A stretch of DNA of 64,000 nt from Poecilobothrus nobilitatus (GCA_947095535.1 OX352773.1:105601948-105665947), one strand, 5' to 3'; numbered from the stretch's first letter, positions 37,275 to 50,815 are shown. Notes: a model not told the origin generated them from the sequence alone. Program-made: numbers and translations.

Positions 37275-40200
37275 TTAGTTTAATTTTAGATTCGTTGCGT
37301 TAAGAAATCTTACCATTTCTGCAGGTTGCTTAACCGCTAGATCACTAAGATCGTTGAATTGATGGCTACCCAGATTTGCTATTCTGGCCCTCGCCAGCGC
37401 TGGGCACTTACAGGTGAAGTGTGTAATGGATTCTTTCTCATTCTGTTCACCACAGCTGCGGCATGATGAATTGAATGGGATAACTATTCTGGCCGCATGT
37501 TCACCAATTGGCCAGTGGCCCGTGAACGCACCTATTGTTCTGGCTATGTTCCGTCGGGATAGCTTCAATAGATTTCCGGTTCTTTTTTTATCATACGTAC
37601 AACATGTGGCTAGTTCGTTCCACCTTCTATTTGCTAAGAACAAAAAGTGGAGGAAGACATCTCTCTTAACGCTGTTTAGCGGGGGCTCTACCTGTTCCGC
37701 CAGTGAAGCATTTAGGCTGGAACCCCTCCTTGCTAACTCATCAGCATGTTCATTTCCTGCGATGTTCCTATGTCCCGGAACCCACAGTAATCTAACATTG
37801 AATTGATTACTTAGATTCTTAAGCTCGTCAAAGCATTTTCTGACGAGCTTAGATGTTATTATTGCAGAGTTGAGAGCCGCAATTGCTGCTTGGCTGTCCG
37901 TAACTATTGCAATGCTTCCTCCCAGAGAAGAATTGTTCCCTAGTATTTGGCATGCTTTCAAGATTCCTAGCATTTCAGCTTGAAATACACTCGCTTTATC
38001 AGGCAGACGGAAAGCATGTTCTATTTTTAGTGATTCTGAATAGACACCCGCACCAACACCACAGTCCATCTTTGAACCATCAGTTAAGAGTGCGGTGTCA
38101 ATTTCTCCCAAGGGGTTTTTCTGTTACCATTCTCTTCTTGATGGAATCTTGCCTTTAAAGTTCTTGGTAATTTCCAAACTTGGCATTACGTAGTCTGTGG
38201 AATCTGGCAGATCATGATATATCGAGCTTAGAATACTGCTGTGTCCATAGGGTTTTGCACGCCAGTATCCATTCTTTCGAAGTCTGATTGCACTACAACA
38301 GGCTGGAGATTTAATATCAAGGTCAGCCGGGAGAAGGTATAGAAGTACATCCAGTGCATTACTTGGCGTTGACCTTAACGCACCCGTAATACTTACACAT
38401 GCCCCTCTGTACCCTACCAAGCTTGGTTCGAATATACTCCTTCTCCAGCGCTGGCCACCACACTAGTGACCCGTAGGTAAGGATGGGGCGTACTATAGCT
38501 GTGTACACCCATAAAGCCATTCTTGGCTTTAATCCCCATTTTTTACCTAACATTTTCCTACAAGAATACAGGGCTACATAGGTCTTTTTGGCTCTTTCTT
38601 CGGTATTAGCTTTCCATTTCAATTTTGGGTCAAATACCACTTCTAGGTATTTAACATTCGAGGCTAGATTCAGATACACACCATCCAATTTTGGCTTAGC
38701 GAATTCCGGAATCTTGGTTCTGGTTGTAAATAGCATTAGTTCTGTTTTACTCGGATTGATACGTAGGCCACAACCATTAACCCATCCACCAACAATGGCT
38801 AAAGCTCTTTCCATAATTCTACTGATTATATCAAGATACTTCCCAGACACTAATACTGCTAGATCATCTGCGTATGCGATGGCTTTGATTCCCTCATCCC
38901 GAAGGTCTTTAAGAATTCTGTTCATTACTGAAAGCCACAGTAGTGGTGATCGCACCCCACCCTGGGGTCTACCCCTGCTTACTCTTCTAGTAATCTTATG
39001 GTTGCCGAGTTCCGACTGAATCTCTCTTGATTGCAACATATTAATGATCCACTGTCTAAGGGCATTTTCTACCCCTAGATCTTCCAGTGAATCCTGTATA
39101 GCTGATACATGAATATTGTTGAAGGCACCTTCTATGTCTAGAAAGGTGGCCAAAGTATATTCTTTGTATTGTATCGATTGCTCAACGCTCCGTACTAATT
39201 CACTTAGTGCCGTCTCGGTTGACTTGCCTTTACAGTAAGCAGGTTGATACTTATATAGTGGAGTACTCTCTAGTACTCTTCGAAATTCTAACTCTAGTGT
39301 TCTTTCGAGAGTTTTCAGTAAGAAGGATGATAGACTTATCGGTCTAAAGTCCTTAGCGGTTTCATGACCTCTTTTTCCAAGATTTGGTATACAGACCACC
39401 TTCACCCGCCTCCATAGCAGAGGAATATCGCCGAGCAAGAGGCTACTTTTGAATAGTTTCGTGATTAAGGGAACCACAAGTTCCTTAATTTCTTGAAGCA
39501 TTTTTGGAAAAATACCATCCAAACCTGCAGCTTTGTATGGAGAAAAATTATCAATTGCCCAGACAACCTTTCGCTCCGTTATAACTGAGTTGACCCATTC
39601 ATCACGGGCTCTTCGGATTTTTTTGTCAACTGCTTGGTTGATCACATGAGCGTCCTTTGTGCACCCTGGAAAATGAGTACGCAGTAAAGGATCTAGCGTT
39701 TCAGAGGTTGAGTCAGTCCATGTTCCTTCCACCGTTCTAAGGAAGGATGGATTGGAATGTTCTTTGGATAAGACTCTACTAAGTCTAGCTGAGTCCCTAA
39801 TTTTCTCTATGGATTCACAATAATCTTTCCATGACCGTGTCTTGGCCAATCGGATTTCTCTCTTATATTTCCTAAGTTGATCCTTGTAGAGTTGCCAATT
39901 ATTCTGTTATAGCAGATGTTATAGACATCTCTAGTCTCCTTCCTTAGGTTAGTTAAATCCTCGTTCCACCAAACCGGGAATGTTTTTTTGCTACGTTTGA
40001 CAGGACATGACACCTTAAATGAGACCACCATAACCTTTGTAAACATGTCAGTCCTCTTTTCTAACTCATTCTTATTCACAATATCTGAGTTAGCTACTAC
40101 CAAAAGTGTTTATGTTGCTATCTTTCTGAACTTTCTCCAGTTAGTAGCTCTAGGATTTCTATAGGACTGGGGATTTTCAGGCTTATGATTGACATTGAAG

Positions 40201-40871
40201 AGTATCCAGCTGTGATCCGAAAAAGATCTCTTCTCCGATACTGTCCATTTTTCTATTTTTAGGGCTTCATCGGTACCTATACATGTAATATCTATCACAT
40301 CCGCCCAGCCCGAAAAACTATCCGAGCTTGGGAATGTGAATGTGGGGGTACTTCCCCTGTTGCATATATTAAGGTTAGCGTTTAGAATAAAATCGAACAA
40401 TGACTCACCTCGTTCATTTGTTTCCGAGCTTCCCCATATGGTATGCCGAGCATTAGCATCGCAGCCCACAATCAGCTTGCCACCTGTGGCACTTACCAAC
40501 TGCTGAAAGCGGGGGGGTGGAGCGAGTTCATCATGTGGCATGTACACAGAACTTATGTACATGCTCACATCGTTTTTCATCTCCAGCTTAACAACTGTCA
40601 AATCTTCGTAACTGAAATTGGAACAGAGATGTGCATTGATGTGTTTTTTTACCAGAATACAAGTTCTTGGCTTACCTTTTTCTAAACCTACATTCTTGTA
40701 GAATAGATTGTAGTTACCGTTGTTTAACCCCCCGATCCTGGAGGCGTTAACCCATGGCTCCTGAATGAATGCTATGTCGAGGTCCTCCTCGCCAAGAAGG
40801 ACCAGCAGATTATCCGAGGCACACTTTGAGTGCCTTAGATTAATCTGCACCACCCGCATCGTTTGTTCCAC
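37275..40871 (-). pseudogene. LOA-like ORF2: endonuclease, RT, RNase H
   Basis: Endonuclease (40110-40871): QINLRHSKCA, FIQEPWV, CDANARHTIWGS, VIDITCIG, SFSDHSWI. A linker with WWNEDLTNLRK lies in another frame (39807-40103). RT (38359-39849): SPYKAAGLDGIFPKML, FRPISLSSF, GRPQGGVRSPLLW, AYADDLAV, followed by a thumb. A short connecting frame is at 38124-38420. RNase H (37275-38111): TDGS...GAGVY, AEMLGIL, VTDSQAAI, GNEHADELA, then CRSC....H..CKCP. Frameshifts near 40105, 39880, 38400 and 38115 make it inactive, although catalytic residues such as YADD remain. The GCPQG glycine-cysteine is GRPQG here. Confidence 0.9.
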
Positions 40872-42070
40872 TGGCTGCTTCTGCTGCAGAGTCTTTGTCG
40901 ACTGACATTTCTTCTAGCAGCCCATTCACCTCGTCAAGGTAATCTACGTCTGGACTACCTGACTTAAATATTTTCAGTTTGGTATGACGTATACCAAACC
41001 TTAGCTTGTTCCCCAGCTTCTCCAGGGATTCGAGACTCTCTTCGCTGATAAGAAGGAGAAACGATATACTGTTCTTCAACAGTTCTTCGGATGATTTTTC
41101 CTTCACTATCACCGACCTTGGGATTTCTTGGTCGGGTCGTCTTGGGATTTCGCTAGCTGCGATTAGGCCAATTTTGGCTTCCTCCCAAGCATCGCCTAGC
41201 TTAGCGATGCTGCTGCTAAAGAAATCCAAAGAGAACTGATCCTCGCATCGTATTACCCTGTAGCCCCTGACTACTTCGGATGAATCAAAGCACGGAAGAG
41301 TCCCTCCAGCCTAGAATGTGCTCATTCACCATTTCGGACAACCTCACCTCAAGTTTAACCCACAGATCGCTTGATACTTTACGATCTGTGGCTTTTTCGT
41401 TGACAACTGCAACACATAAACTATCTTTTACAATATCATTGTAATTTTTATGTGCTGCAGCTTTCGAACTGCTGTGGAGACTTGTTCTCGGCACCTTAGT
41501 TCTCTCTGAACCCGGACTGGGTACATCTTTCGACCTATTTCTTTTCGAGGACGAGTCTTTACCTGAGTTGCGCGACTCATACGCTCGCACAACCTCGCTG
41601 TATCGCTTTTTCTCCTCTACATCCCTTTCGTGAACAACACCTTTGGCTTCATTCTGGGCTATCTTGCCCAATATGAATTTAGCCTTCTGGTATTGTTTCC
41701 TGATAGCGGATCCGAGGCCTCTATTTATTTTGTTCGTTGTAGTGGGAGTACCGCTCTTAGTACTTCCACTACCACTAAGCCCTGATGGTTTTGGAGCACT
41801 CTGGCTGGTGCTTCCTCCACCAACACTAGGCCCTGATGGTTTTGGAGCACTTTGGCTGGTGCTTCCTCCACCAACAGGTGTTTGGCTGATTATTCGAGGA
41901 ACCCGGCTGGTTGCTGGTTTGATGTCTACAGGGGTACTATGGCTGGTACCAATAATTGTCTCCTGGCTGGAGGCAAGTAACTCATCCTCAGAAGATGAGT
42001 TTGTGTTTTTTTGAATTTTTGGACTTTTCATTTTGTTCCCACGAGTATGGCGAGAAATAACGGTCGACAT
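40840..42070 (-). pseudogene. LOA-like ORF1 (RNA-binding/gag-like), frameshifted
   Basis: The N-terminal 261 aa (41285-42070) contain a Ser/Pro/Gly-rich region with a duplicated 15-residue repeat (VGGGSTSQSAPKPSG, encoded at ~41795-41885), a basic segment and a C-terminal part ending DLWVKLEVRLSEMVNEHILG. The remainder (40840-41229) is read in another frame and includes SISFLLLISEESLESLEKLGNKLRFGI, followed by an acidic tail overlapping the ORF2 start. Order and length fit ORF1 of LOA-type elements. One frameshift near 41250. Confidence 0.75.
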
Positions 42071-42300
42071 ATGCAGAGCTCCCGTACATATGCAAGGCTA
42101 ATTACAATGGAGTGGCGCCTGGTGCCCCAAGGAGACCGTTAGCGATACCACCTTTATACACCTGGTACCATGCAGCCCTCGGCACGATTTTCTTTCACAC
42201 CTTGGCTTGAGTGTACATCTATAATCCCGTTGACCTGTATCCAAAAAGTATTGAAGAATTTGAGGATGGCAGGTAACGTTGCTCGGGTACATCGCTTGGA

Positions 42301-43133
42301 GGAGTATAGATGATTAACCGTACCCTTAATATATATTATATTTAAAATTTTTAAATATATTTTTAATATATTTAAAATTTTCAACAGAAACTCATCATTT
42401 ATTTTAAAATACCCTTTTACATTTTTATCATTTATTCTTTTATTATTTAATTTAGACTTGTAAATTATATTTAAGTTCCTTACTATAGCTATATATTGGT
42501 TTCGTTTTGCTATTAAATATAAGTTCTGCTAATACTGGTGTTTCACTAAAAACTAGTTCAAATAGAGCATATTTCTCTTGAAAACAAGCACTTGGTAGAG
42601 TTATGACAGTAAGTAAAATATGGTAAGTAACTGTACCAGTTGTCTTTCTTTTCGTTAATGTATGAGCGTAAGTACTCGTTAACAACTCTGTGGTTTCTTT
42701 ATGTTCAATATTTAACAAATAAAGAACTTCTTTCATAATTTAATTTTTATATTCAGTTCCCCTATCTGTTAGAATACTTTTCATAACACCAAATGTTAAA
42801 ACCCAATTCTCCGTTATTAAAAATTTGGTCAAGTCACAAATAATTGTTGGTTGTTATTTACTGAACCAATTGTGCTATAGTGCTCACACTACTTTAGTCA
42901 TTTACAATTACAATTTTACTCACTTATTTATATTACAATTTTACTCATTTATTTGATTACAATCTTACAATTTTACTCATTTATTTATATTACAATACTT
43001 AACCATATTTTAACAGAAATACAACACTTACCTTTAAAAACACTTTACTTTACTTTTAAATATTCTAAAATAAATACTACCTTCATAAAAGTTGACACAT
43101 CAATTTTTGCATACAATATGACATAATACCTAC
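42301..43133. other. AT-rich spacer with short repeats
   Basis: 42903-42995 contains three to four copies of a TTACAATTTTACTCATTTATTT unit. A 94-aa - strand frame (42452-42736) has no recognisable motif and is not supported. Otherwise nothing seen. Confidence 0.5.
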
Positions 43134-43585
43134 TTACAGTAATTTTTTTTCTAGGGAGCATAGGGCTTCCACTTGAAGTTTACAATCTTCCCTGCTTAAC
43201 GCTTTTTCTTCAATCATATTCCAGGACAAATTGCATCTGCTTATTTCACTTAGGACAGTGCGCTTCCACGTCATTCTGGGTCTACCTTTTGCTCTAGAAC
43301 CTCCTTGTGGATTCCAACATAGCGAAACTCTGTTTATGTCATTTTCATTTTTCCTCAATGTGTGCCCGATTCATTTCCACCTTCTCCTGGTTATTTGTTT
43401 TACTAGGGGTTCATCATTTATTACGTTCCACAGATCTTTATTGCTGATTCAGTTTGGCCAGAAAATTCTGCATATGATGCTTAGGTGCTTGTTTATGAAA
43501 ACTTGCAGCTTATTCTTGATGGAGTTCGTTAGCAGCCATGACTCACTACCATATGTTAGAGTCGTTTTAACAGAGGACTTACAGT
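43134..43585 (-). pseudogene. 3'-terminal fragment of an RTE-like endonuclease/RT element
   Basis: Reading - from 43585: TLTYGSESWLLT, INKHLSIICRIFWPN, ISNKDLWN, then RRRWK.IGHTLRK and WNPQGGSRAKGRPRMTWKRTV..EI. This is the characteristic C-terminus of a large class of arthropod endonuclease/RT retroelements often annotated as craniofacial-development-protein-2-like. At least two in-frame stops. 5' truncated. Confidence 0.8.
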
Positions 43586-46500
43586 AATAAAAAACAATAA
43601 CAATAATGGGTATATCTACCGTACATATGTTTACAAATAATATTATAATATATGGAACTTATATTTAGTTTTAAATTCTACAAAAAATTCACATGTGAGG
43701 AATTCCAGTGCGCCGTATTTTTTTAAAAAAAGATATTTTACAAGCATTATGGTACTTACAAGACGGGTTAAAAAGTTTTATTTTTTTAGTTAATAAATAT
43801 CGCATTTTAAAAATACGAAAATGCAATTTACTTGTTGAAGCTTTTTAAAGTAATATGAAGAATGTACTGAAAACCAAAAATGTTAATTTAAAAGAATTAT
43901 TTTTTTAATTAAGAAAGAAAAGAATAAGATCAATTTTAGCAGAGTTTTTCCCTGCAAACTGAAAAATTTAAAAATATAGTGTATTATATATAATAACAAT
44001 TTTCCAATTGGCGTAAAATATCCAATTTTTAGCACATTTCCAAAAAAAATTTGAAAAAATGTGCCTATTAGTTTCATTCTGTTTGTCCGTCCATCCATCT
44101 GTTTACGAAACTTCTACACCGTTAAAGATAGAGAAAAACATTTTAAACATGCGTAGGTTTCATAAAAAAATTAGTTTTGTGGAACAATTTTTTTCAAGTG
44201 GGCATCCATCAGGGAACTGTAGCCCCTAACACTCTGAAAAGCCCTATTTTTAAACGCGTATATTTCATATTCCGCTTAACAATTTTCAATCTGAAAACGC
44301 CATTCGACAGGATATTAACCTTTAGAAATGAATATCAAAATTATATATATTTTTTAAATTTAGTATTTAAATTAACCGTTATGTGAAAACCAAATTTTGC
44401 TACCCTCATAACTCTAACACACTTTTACATAGGAGTTTAAAATTTTAAGGCAAAAAAGAACTTTTAGAATTAGTATAAGTTTGCTCAAAAAATTTTTATG
44501 TACCAGCCCCTGTTTATGAACTATTAGACCTCAAAAATTGAAAATTTGCTATTTTTAAACACCTGTAACTTAGACACCGATTCACTTTTTTCTTCGGCAA
44601 GACAAAACATTAAAGCTGCAGTAATATATTTTTATGTATGTTAATGGTTTCTTTTATTGTATAGGGTTTCAAAGTTACAGCCCCCCAAAATTGCAAAAAA
44701 GCCTTATTTTCAGATGCATACATCTCAAGCTCTGCGTAGTAGTTTCACAATCTAAAAATATTAGAATACGGGAAATTTTCTTACCTCTATAAAACAATAT
44801 CAATATTATGCAATATTATGTAATTTACTATTTAAATTTACCCTTATGTGAAAACCAAATTTTGCATGATATTTCTTTTTTCATAACTCCGGCACGCTTT
44901 GAGATAGGAACCTGAAATTAATTTAAGAACTTGTAACTTAACCTGTACAAATTTTTCTTCTGAAAGACATAAAAATTAAAGCTCCAGTAATATATTTTTA
45001 CGAATGTTAAAGGTGTTTGATAGTTATATAGGGTTCCGGACTTGCAGCCCCTCAAAATTCTAGAAAAGTCCTATTTTCACGTTTTTTCTTATTACATGAA
45101 ATTTTCAAATTTTTGTGCAAGTCACAATTCTAAGCAGTTTGTATTGTCTTTTGGAAATATGCGTTTTTAAAAAACGTTGGTTTAAATTCTACCTTGTTAT
45201 TACTTAAAATTAAAAAATAATAAAAATTCAAACATTTTTAAATTCAAAATCAAAACAAAAAATAATTAAAAAATTATATCAAAATAATAAAATATATAAC
45301 AAAAGAATAAAATATTATATAACGAAACAATTTTTTAACAAAAAATAATTCATTCACTAAAAAATTAAACATTTAAATATAAGCAAATAAAATGAATTAC
45401 TGGAAAAGTAAAAATAAACTATATTATGTACCTACATTTACAACTACATATATTTAAAATTTTGATAGCTAAAATGCCGTTGCTCGTGAATTGATCATGG
45501 AAAAAATAAAAGAAAATATAATTAAACAGTTAGGTATAGGTATGTATTTATTATAATTACCTATGAAAAAATTATTCGTTAAAACAGAAAACTACATAGT
45601 GCGGAAAAATTTTTGGGGCTAAGAAAAGTTATTAAGTTAAGAATTAATAATTTTAAGTTTTCTTTTAACAGAACTATCCGATTTATTTATTTTTTGTTTT
45701 TCATTATTTAACAATTTTTCTTTTAACCACATTGCTTCCTTATTTAATAAAAGATTTATTAACACTTCTAAAATTTTTTTTTATGCGTATAGCAATTATT
45801 ATTTTCACTTAACCATGTAGAATATTTTGGGGATTTTTTTGTGGCTTCTAAACAAAATGATAAAATATTTTTTTTTAAGTTTCTTTCGTGATAAGTTTGC
45901 GAAAAATAGTGATCAAATAAGCGAATATGAAATTGAGTTATTTCGAAAAAAATTTCAGTTGGAGCTTTTAAGTTACGGATTTCTGAATAATTTTTGTTAA
46001 TTTGAGTGAATTTACTATTTTGAATTTGCTATTTTTATTAATTTGAGTGAATTTATCTAGAACTATGGTTTGTACATATATTCAAACTATATGTTTATAC
46101 ATTCTTCAAAAGCAGATTCTAACCTTCCACATAACGATTATCAATCCAAAACTTTTCCAAATATGCTATAGTACCATTTAATACTAAGCGGCAAATATAT
46201 AATAATTTATAACATACATATGTCATATGTATCATTCATTCATCAGTCATATATACGATATGTAAATAAATATGAGTTATATAAGTATGTATACTAATAT
46301 CATGTAAATATAAATTCTTCAAGCAACCGTTATACTTTTTATTTATTTAGTTTTTTTTGTACTAAGCATCATCCTCAACAATTTAAAATTATCGAGTAAA
46401 AACACCCTATATTATTAAGAAAACTTGTTAATAGAAATAAAAATATAATGTTAGAGCTTTAATTTGTGTATATTACTTCAAAAAAATTTTGACAGGTGTT

Positions 46501-46819
46501 CAGTTACAGATGTTTAAAAATAAGGAATTTTTAGTTTTTGACCCCATACAGCTCCGAAACGGGGGCGATACAAAAATAGTTTCTGAAATGAATCATACTT
46601 ATTTTCAGGGACCTAACTTCACTCAAAATTTCAAGTTTCTAACTGAAACCGTTTGCAAGATAGAAGGAATCAAGAATTTTGCACAATTTGACTTTCGTAT
46701 ATATATTAATTGTATATTTTGTATATAATTAAAGTATATATTAATTGTTTGGCGTTTTCAAGTTGAAGATATACCTTATATAACTTGTGTTATAATATAA
46801 TTAAAATATAGAGTTTAGA
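43586..46819. other. AT-rich tract with diverged repeats, no gene
   Basis: No credible ORF. 44338-44497 is a ~160-bp sequence repeated at 47917-48078 (about 95% by eye), with a more diverged relative at ~44800-44905 (shared ACC(G/C)TTATGTGAAAACCAAATTTTGC). Words such as CATAACTC.G.CACRCTTT recur, suggesting ancient tandem units of ~450-500 bp. 44085-44110 has the pyrimidine/GTCCGTCC motif common in insect TE tails. Confidence 0.5.
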
Positions 46820-47215
46820 ACTGTAGGGGGCTGTAGCTCCATAACGGGTGGGGCTACAGAAAAAAGTTGTTCCATAAAATTAATATTCTTATGATATCAG
46901 CAGTTAAAATTCTATGGTTCTATTTTAGTTTTTCGAGAGCTACCCGAAGTTTTGGTCGGATCTCAATCAAAAATAGGGAACCTACAAATTGATGTAAGAA
47001 TATATTGTGTTAATTTCAAGACTCTAGCTTTCTTAGTTTTTGATTTATCTTGCTGACCGACAGACGGACGGACAAAGCTTAATCGACTTAGAATTTGATT
47101 CTAATCCGGCTCATATCTATGAAGGTATATCTAGCTAGATTATTTCGAGGTGTTACAAACAGAGGAGCAATTTTAATATACCCGATCCTTATCGTACGGG
47201 TATAATGAATTAGTA
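46820..47215. other. TE-tail-like segment ending in a TATACCCG/CGGGTATA hairpin
   Basis: Runs from GTAGGGGGCTGTAGCTCC through GACCGACAGACGGACGGAC and TATCTATGAAGGTATAT to the inverted pair TATACCCG...CGGGTATA near 47180-47205. The GACAGACGGACGGAC word and hairpin end resemble terminal regions of several insect transposons; the family cannot be fixed from this fragment. Confidence 0.4.
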
Positions 47216-47423
47216 CATTGATCACAAGAAATTTTTTTCAGTAATTTAAAAATAATATAGCCACAAATGTAGCTTTCGGCATTTTCGACACAATATTTTC
47301 CTGTTCTCTTTTATTAATTTCTAAATTTTCTAACTGATTTTCTTCTAAATAATTATTAACTGTATTGGTTGTATTATCATCGGTTTCATCAAAATTTCCC
47401 TCATTGGATTCCAAATCATTTTG

Positions 47424-49245
47424 TTATGTTTCGTAATCCTTTAAATATTCTATATTAAGAAACTCTGCATCATCTTCTTCGCAGTTAGAGTGTTCAAATT
47501 TATAATTAATTAATTTCACAGACATTAATTTTGCTAATATATTACCAAATTCCTGTACCGAAGGATTATTGCTACAACCATTTCTATACCTAATTAAGGT
47601 GAATAATTTTCTAAGACAACATGATTTAAACGCGGTAGTAATAAATATGAGCACTCACCTGTGGTATAAAGCAGCAACAGAATTACTAAAAATTTGAGTG
47701 AGCAATCGTACATTCATTTTTTCAAATGAATTGGGAGAGATATATTTTTTAGAATGTTTGGGACACATTTTTTTACTATTGTTTCTTTCATGAAATTAAA
47801 GGGACTGAATGATTTTGAATGAAACTTGGCCATCAACGGTATTAAAATCATATTTAAGAAGTGTGTTTCTTGAAGACGAAAAGATTTGATCAAATGCGCT
47901 GAATCGAAGAGCACAAAAAATTATATATATTTTTTAAATTTAGTATTTAAATTAACCGTTATGTGAAAACCAAATTTTTCTACCCTCATAACTCCGACAC
48001 ACTTTTACACAGGAGTTTAAAATTTTAAGGCTAAAAAGAACTTTTAGAATTAGTATAAGTTTGCTCAGAAAATTTTTTTTACCTTCAGTCGAATTAAAAA
48101 AAAGAGGACTATTCTATTGAAACGCCTAACATTTTGAGACATTTTCTATTACTATCCCCTGTTCGCATATTACTGCCCTAACATTAATACCTAAATGAAA
48201 AGCGTCATCTAAATTGTGATTTAAAATAGTTTAAAGATCCTCATTACCTATCCCCTTTTCCATAATGTAAAAACTGAGAATACATTTCCAATTATGAACT
48301 AAACCTCTTAGCAAAATTACACATACGTATTTTGCGACGCCTTTTGTTCTTTTAAAACTATCATCAGAAAAACTAATAAATTCATCCAGTGCACTATTAC
48401 CACTAAGATCGTTCTTAATAGCTATTACATCGAAAACTAACACAGCTTTTTTTCGAAGTGATCCCTTATTTGAAAATATATTACCTAACTCGTTAATATT
48501 TTTGTCGTTAAGACCTACATTTAAATATTTAATTGGAATCCCCCTATTAAGAGAACTAAAATGCGGTAATTTTTGATTTATTGCATTCAAAAATTTATAA
48601 CTCTTACGATAACCAAAATGTATATTTAATGCTACCTTCTTTTCATCATCTGACCATGTTCTTACATTTTTAAAATTCATTTTCAGAAAAGTTTTGGCTT
48701 TGTCTGCTAAATGAGATTGCTTATCACTTAAATTACACAATGAATTCTCCTTTTCTTTTGTTCTTTGTTGTTTTAGTTTTTATTTAGAATTCTTAAAGCT
48801 AAAATTTTTTTTTAAATAAATATTTTGTTTTTTAATTTAACCTAATGTTTTATTAACTTTTTAGTATTTTTTGAAAAAAAAATTTTCCTTTTTTCGAAAA
48901 TTTTTAACAATCAATGCCTACAAAAATTATTTTTTCCTGAATTATATTCATTGGGAGATACTGATACTGCTAGAAAATCTTCAAAAGGTACACTTAAAAT
49001 TTCTACGTTTATATTTGAATAAGTTTTACTTACTCGCCCTAAAAATTTTTTCTCCAAGTAGTTTTCGCATATAAATAATTTTTTATTTTTTATATTTTCA
49101 ATTCTTGCGCTACACTTTGTTGCCCAAATTTCAATTAAGTGCTTTCTTTAGGAAAACTGTAAAACCTGCCAACAAAGTCCTGTTTACTTCGTTTGCATAC
49201 TACGCAAAGTATACCTGGACGGCGTGAGTCTTTTCTTACATCCTT
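47424..49245 (-). pseudogene. P-element-like transposase with THAP domain
   Basis: On -, from ~49245: a THAP-type DNA-binding start (CVVCKRSKQDFVGRFYSFPKES, later LFICENYLEKKFLG), then a 169-aa open stretch (48231-48740: WSDDEKKVALNIHFGYRKSYKFL, LVFDVIAIKNDLSGNSALDEFI, ILLRGLVHNWK) matching the RNase H-like core of P-element/THAP9 transposases, then FDSAHLIKSFR (47714-47914) and a RYRNGCSNNPSVQEF...SNCEEDDAEFL tail (47424-47654). Multiple stops and frameshifts; the ~160-bp repeat at 47917-48078 is inserted between core and C-terminal parts. Terminal inverted repeats were not located. Confidence 0.75.
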
Positions 49246-50547
49246 AAACATTCTAATATTTACAAACAAATGGAAATAGAAAATATAGACATGCCTTAAA
49301 ATAACTACAAAGGTTTAAATAGTAACCTACTACTACGTAGGTAGCTACTTAGTCAATTTTTGTCCTTTTTTGTACATTGTCCTATTCCTTTGTAATTTTG
49401 CACACTAAAATAATGAATTAGAAGGCGGTTGCCCCACTAATTTAAAATAGTGGGACTACTACACCCAAAAAAATTATTAGTACGTTGATTTTATAATCAA
49501 CTATAAAATCTCATTTTTTTTTTACATATTTCAATAACATTGTATTTAATAAAATGGGCGCTGCCATCCCCAAAGCCCCGTTAAACAAATTATTGAAACC
49601 CTGATTTTTAAACCAACTCTAAAATCTCTCCTATCTCTGAATCTCACATATACATACCAATATATTTGATATACTTACCGTTATTTAAACGTGTATGCAC
49701 AATTTTTAAAGCACCCTTAGAGCCCCTTAAAGCCTCCGTCACCAATCGCTATGGCCACAAAAATTCATTATTTTAACTGAATTTTCATTGTGCAAAATTA
49801 TAAAAGAATCTAACAATATATGTACACATGTATGTACGTACCTATTCTACTTTTGCCCTAAATTTTGCTTATTAAAATTAAATACAAATTGACGGCAAAG
49901 GTTTAGAACAACAACCGCGCTCAATTGTTATGAAAAATTGAAATACAATCAAATGTGGTAGCTACTTATTCAATTTTACCAAAAATCAAATATACTATTA
50001 ATATAAGTACCTACTTCAATAAAATCATTTTCTGAAATAAAAAAAAACCTTATAAGAAAACCAGATAAAAAATTTTCAAAAACTTTTAAGCATTTAACAT
50101 GATTTAACACCATGACCAAATTATTTCAACATCAACCTTGTTGAAATCAATTAAATCAAGTTTAAGAAAATCAGGACAAGGAACTTCCAGACGCTAACTA
50201 TTTGTTAAAAAGTGATTTTATTGATGAAGTGTATAAAATCTAATTAATAAATAAATAGAAAGTATATACTTAGGTATTATTTTTTTATTGTACATATTAT
50301 GATTATTACTACACAACAACAATTAATTACTTACATAATATGAATGGATCTTTAAAAATGATAATATGTATTAAAATAATTATTAATTAATAAAATAAAA
50401 ATTAGGTTTAATTTTAAAACTTTTCTTCAATAAACACTTGTTTCACTTGTAATTTAAATTTTAATATATTACAAAAGTAGAAATTGCGCTTTTATTAGAA
50501 ATCATACATAAAGTCAGGCAAAAATAAAATATATATTTTCTATATTT
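49246..50547. other. AT-rich spacer, no gene
   Basis: No ORF or family recognised. A short GC-richer patch at ~49550-49590 and 49705-49760 (GCACCCTTAGAGCCCCTTAAAGCC) is unassigned. Likely includes the 5' terminal region of the P-like element. Confidence 0.45.
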
Positions 50548-50797
50548 GTTTGGCTGACAAAAAGCGCATAAACAGCAGTTTTATCACCTGAATTAATCGT
50601 TTAGGTACAGTATTAAAGGTAGGATATATAAAATGCATGTTTATACGATCACGTTGCAATCCGCGTGATTAAATAAACATACATTAGAAATAAGAACATT
50701 TATATTCATCCTATATTTTGTCTTCTAAGCGATAAGTACTGTTGCTACAAATAAATAAATTAAATAAAAGAAGCATGAGTTTCATTTAAAACTTAAA
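50548..50797 (+). repeat. 5' LTR
   Basis: Starts TGTTTGGCTGA, contains TATAAAATGCATGTTTATACGATCACG and an AATAAA-type tract, ends ACTTAA. ~250 bp, matched by 61369-61618. Confidence 0.88.
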
Positions 50798-50815
50798 TGG
50801 CGCAATCGGTAAACA
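50798..50815 (+). promoter_or_regulatory. Primer-binding site
   Basis: TGGCGCAATCGGTAAAC directly after the LTR. TGGCGCA(G/A)TCGGTA is the tRNA-Ser type site I recall for the 17.6/297 group of insect gypsy elements. Confidence 0.6.

Larger units (their letters stand above)
37140..42300 (-). mobile_element. LOA-like non-LTR retrotransposon, near full length but frameshifted
   Basis: On -: ORF1 (40840-42070), then ORF2 with apurinic endonuclease, reverse transcriptase and RNase H ending in a CCHC-like finger (37275-40871). This domain set fits the LOA/I group of insect non-LTR elements. About 230 bp of possible 5' UTR (42070-42300) precede ORF1. The 3' end lies in the AT-rich run (AATATATATTAAATATATAAA) around 37120-37160. 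Much less AT-rich than its surroundings, suggesting fairly recent arrival. Confidence 0.85.

Noticed and set aside
37414..42014. Several + strand ORFs up to 143 aa across the LOA-like element
   Set aside because: Opposite-strand shadows of the ORF1, RT and RNase H coding sequence.
43883..44386. Short ORFs on both strands in the AT tract
   Set aside because: Hydrophobic low-complexity translations, no conservation in the repeated segment.
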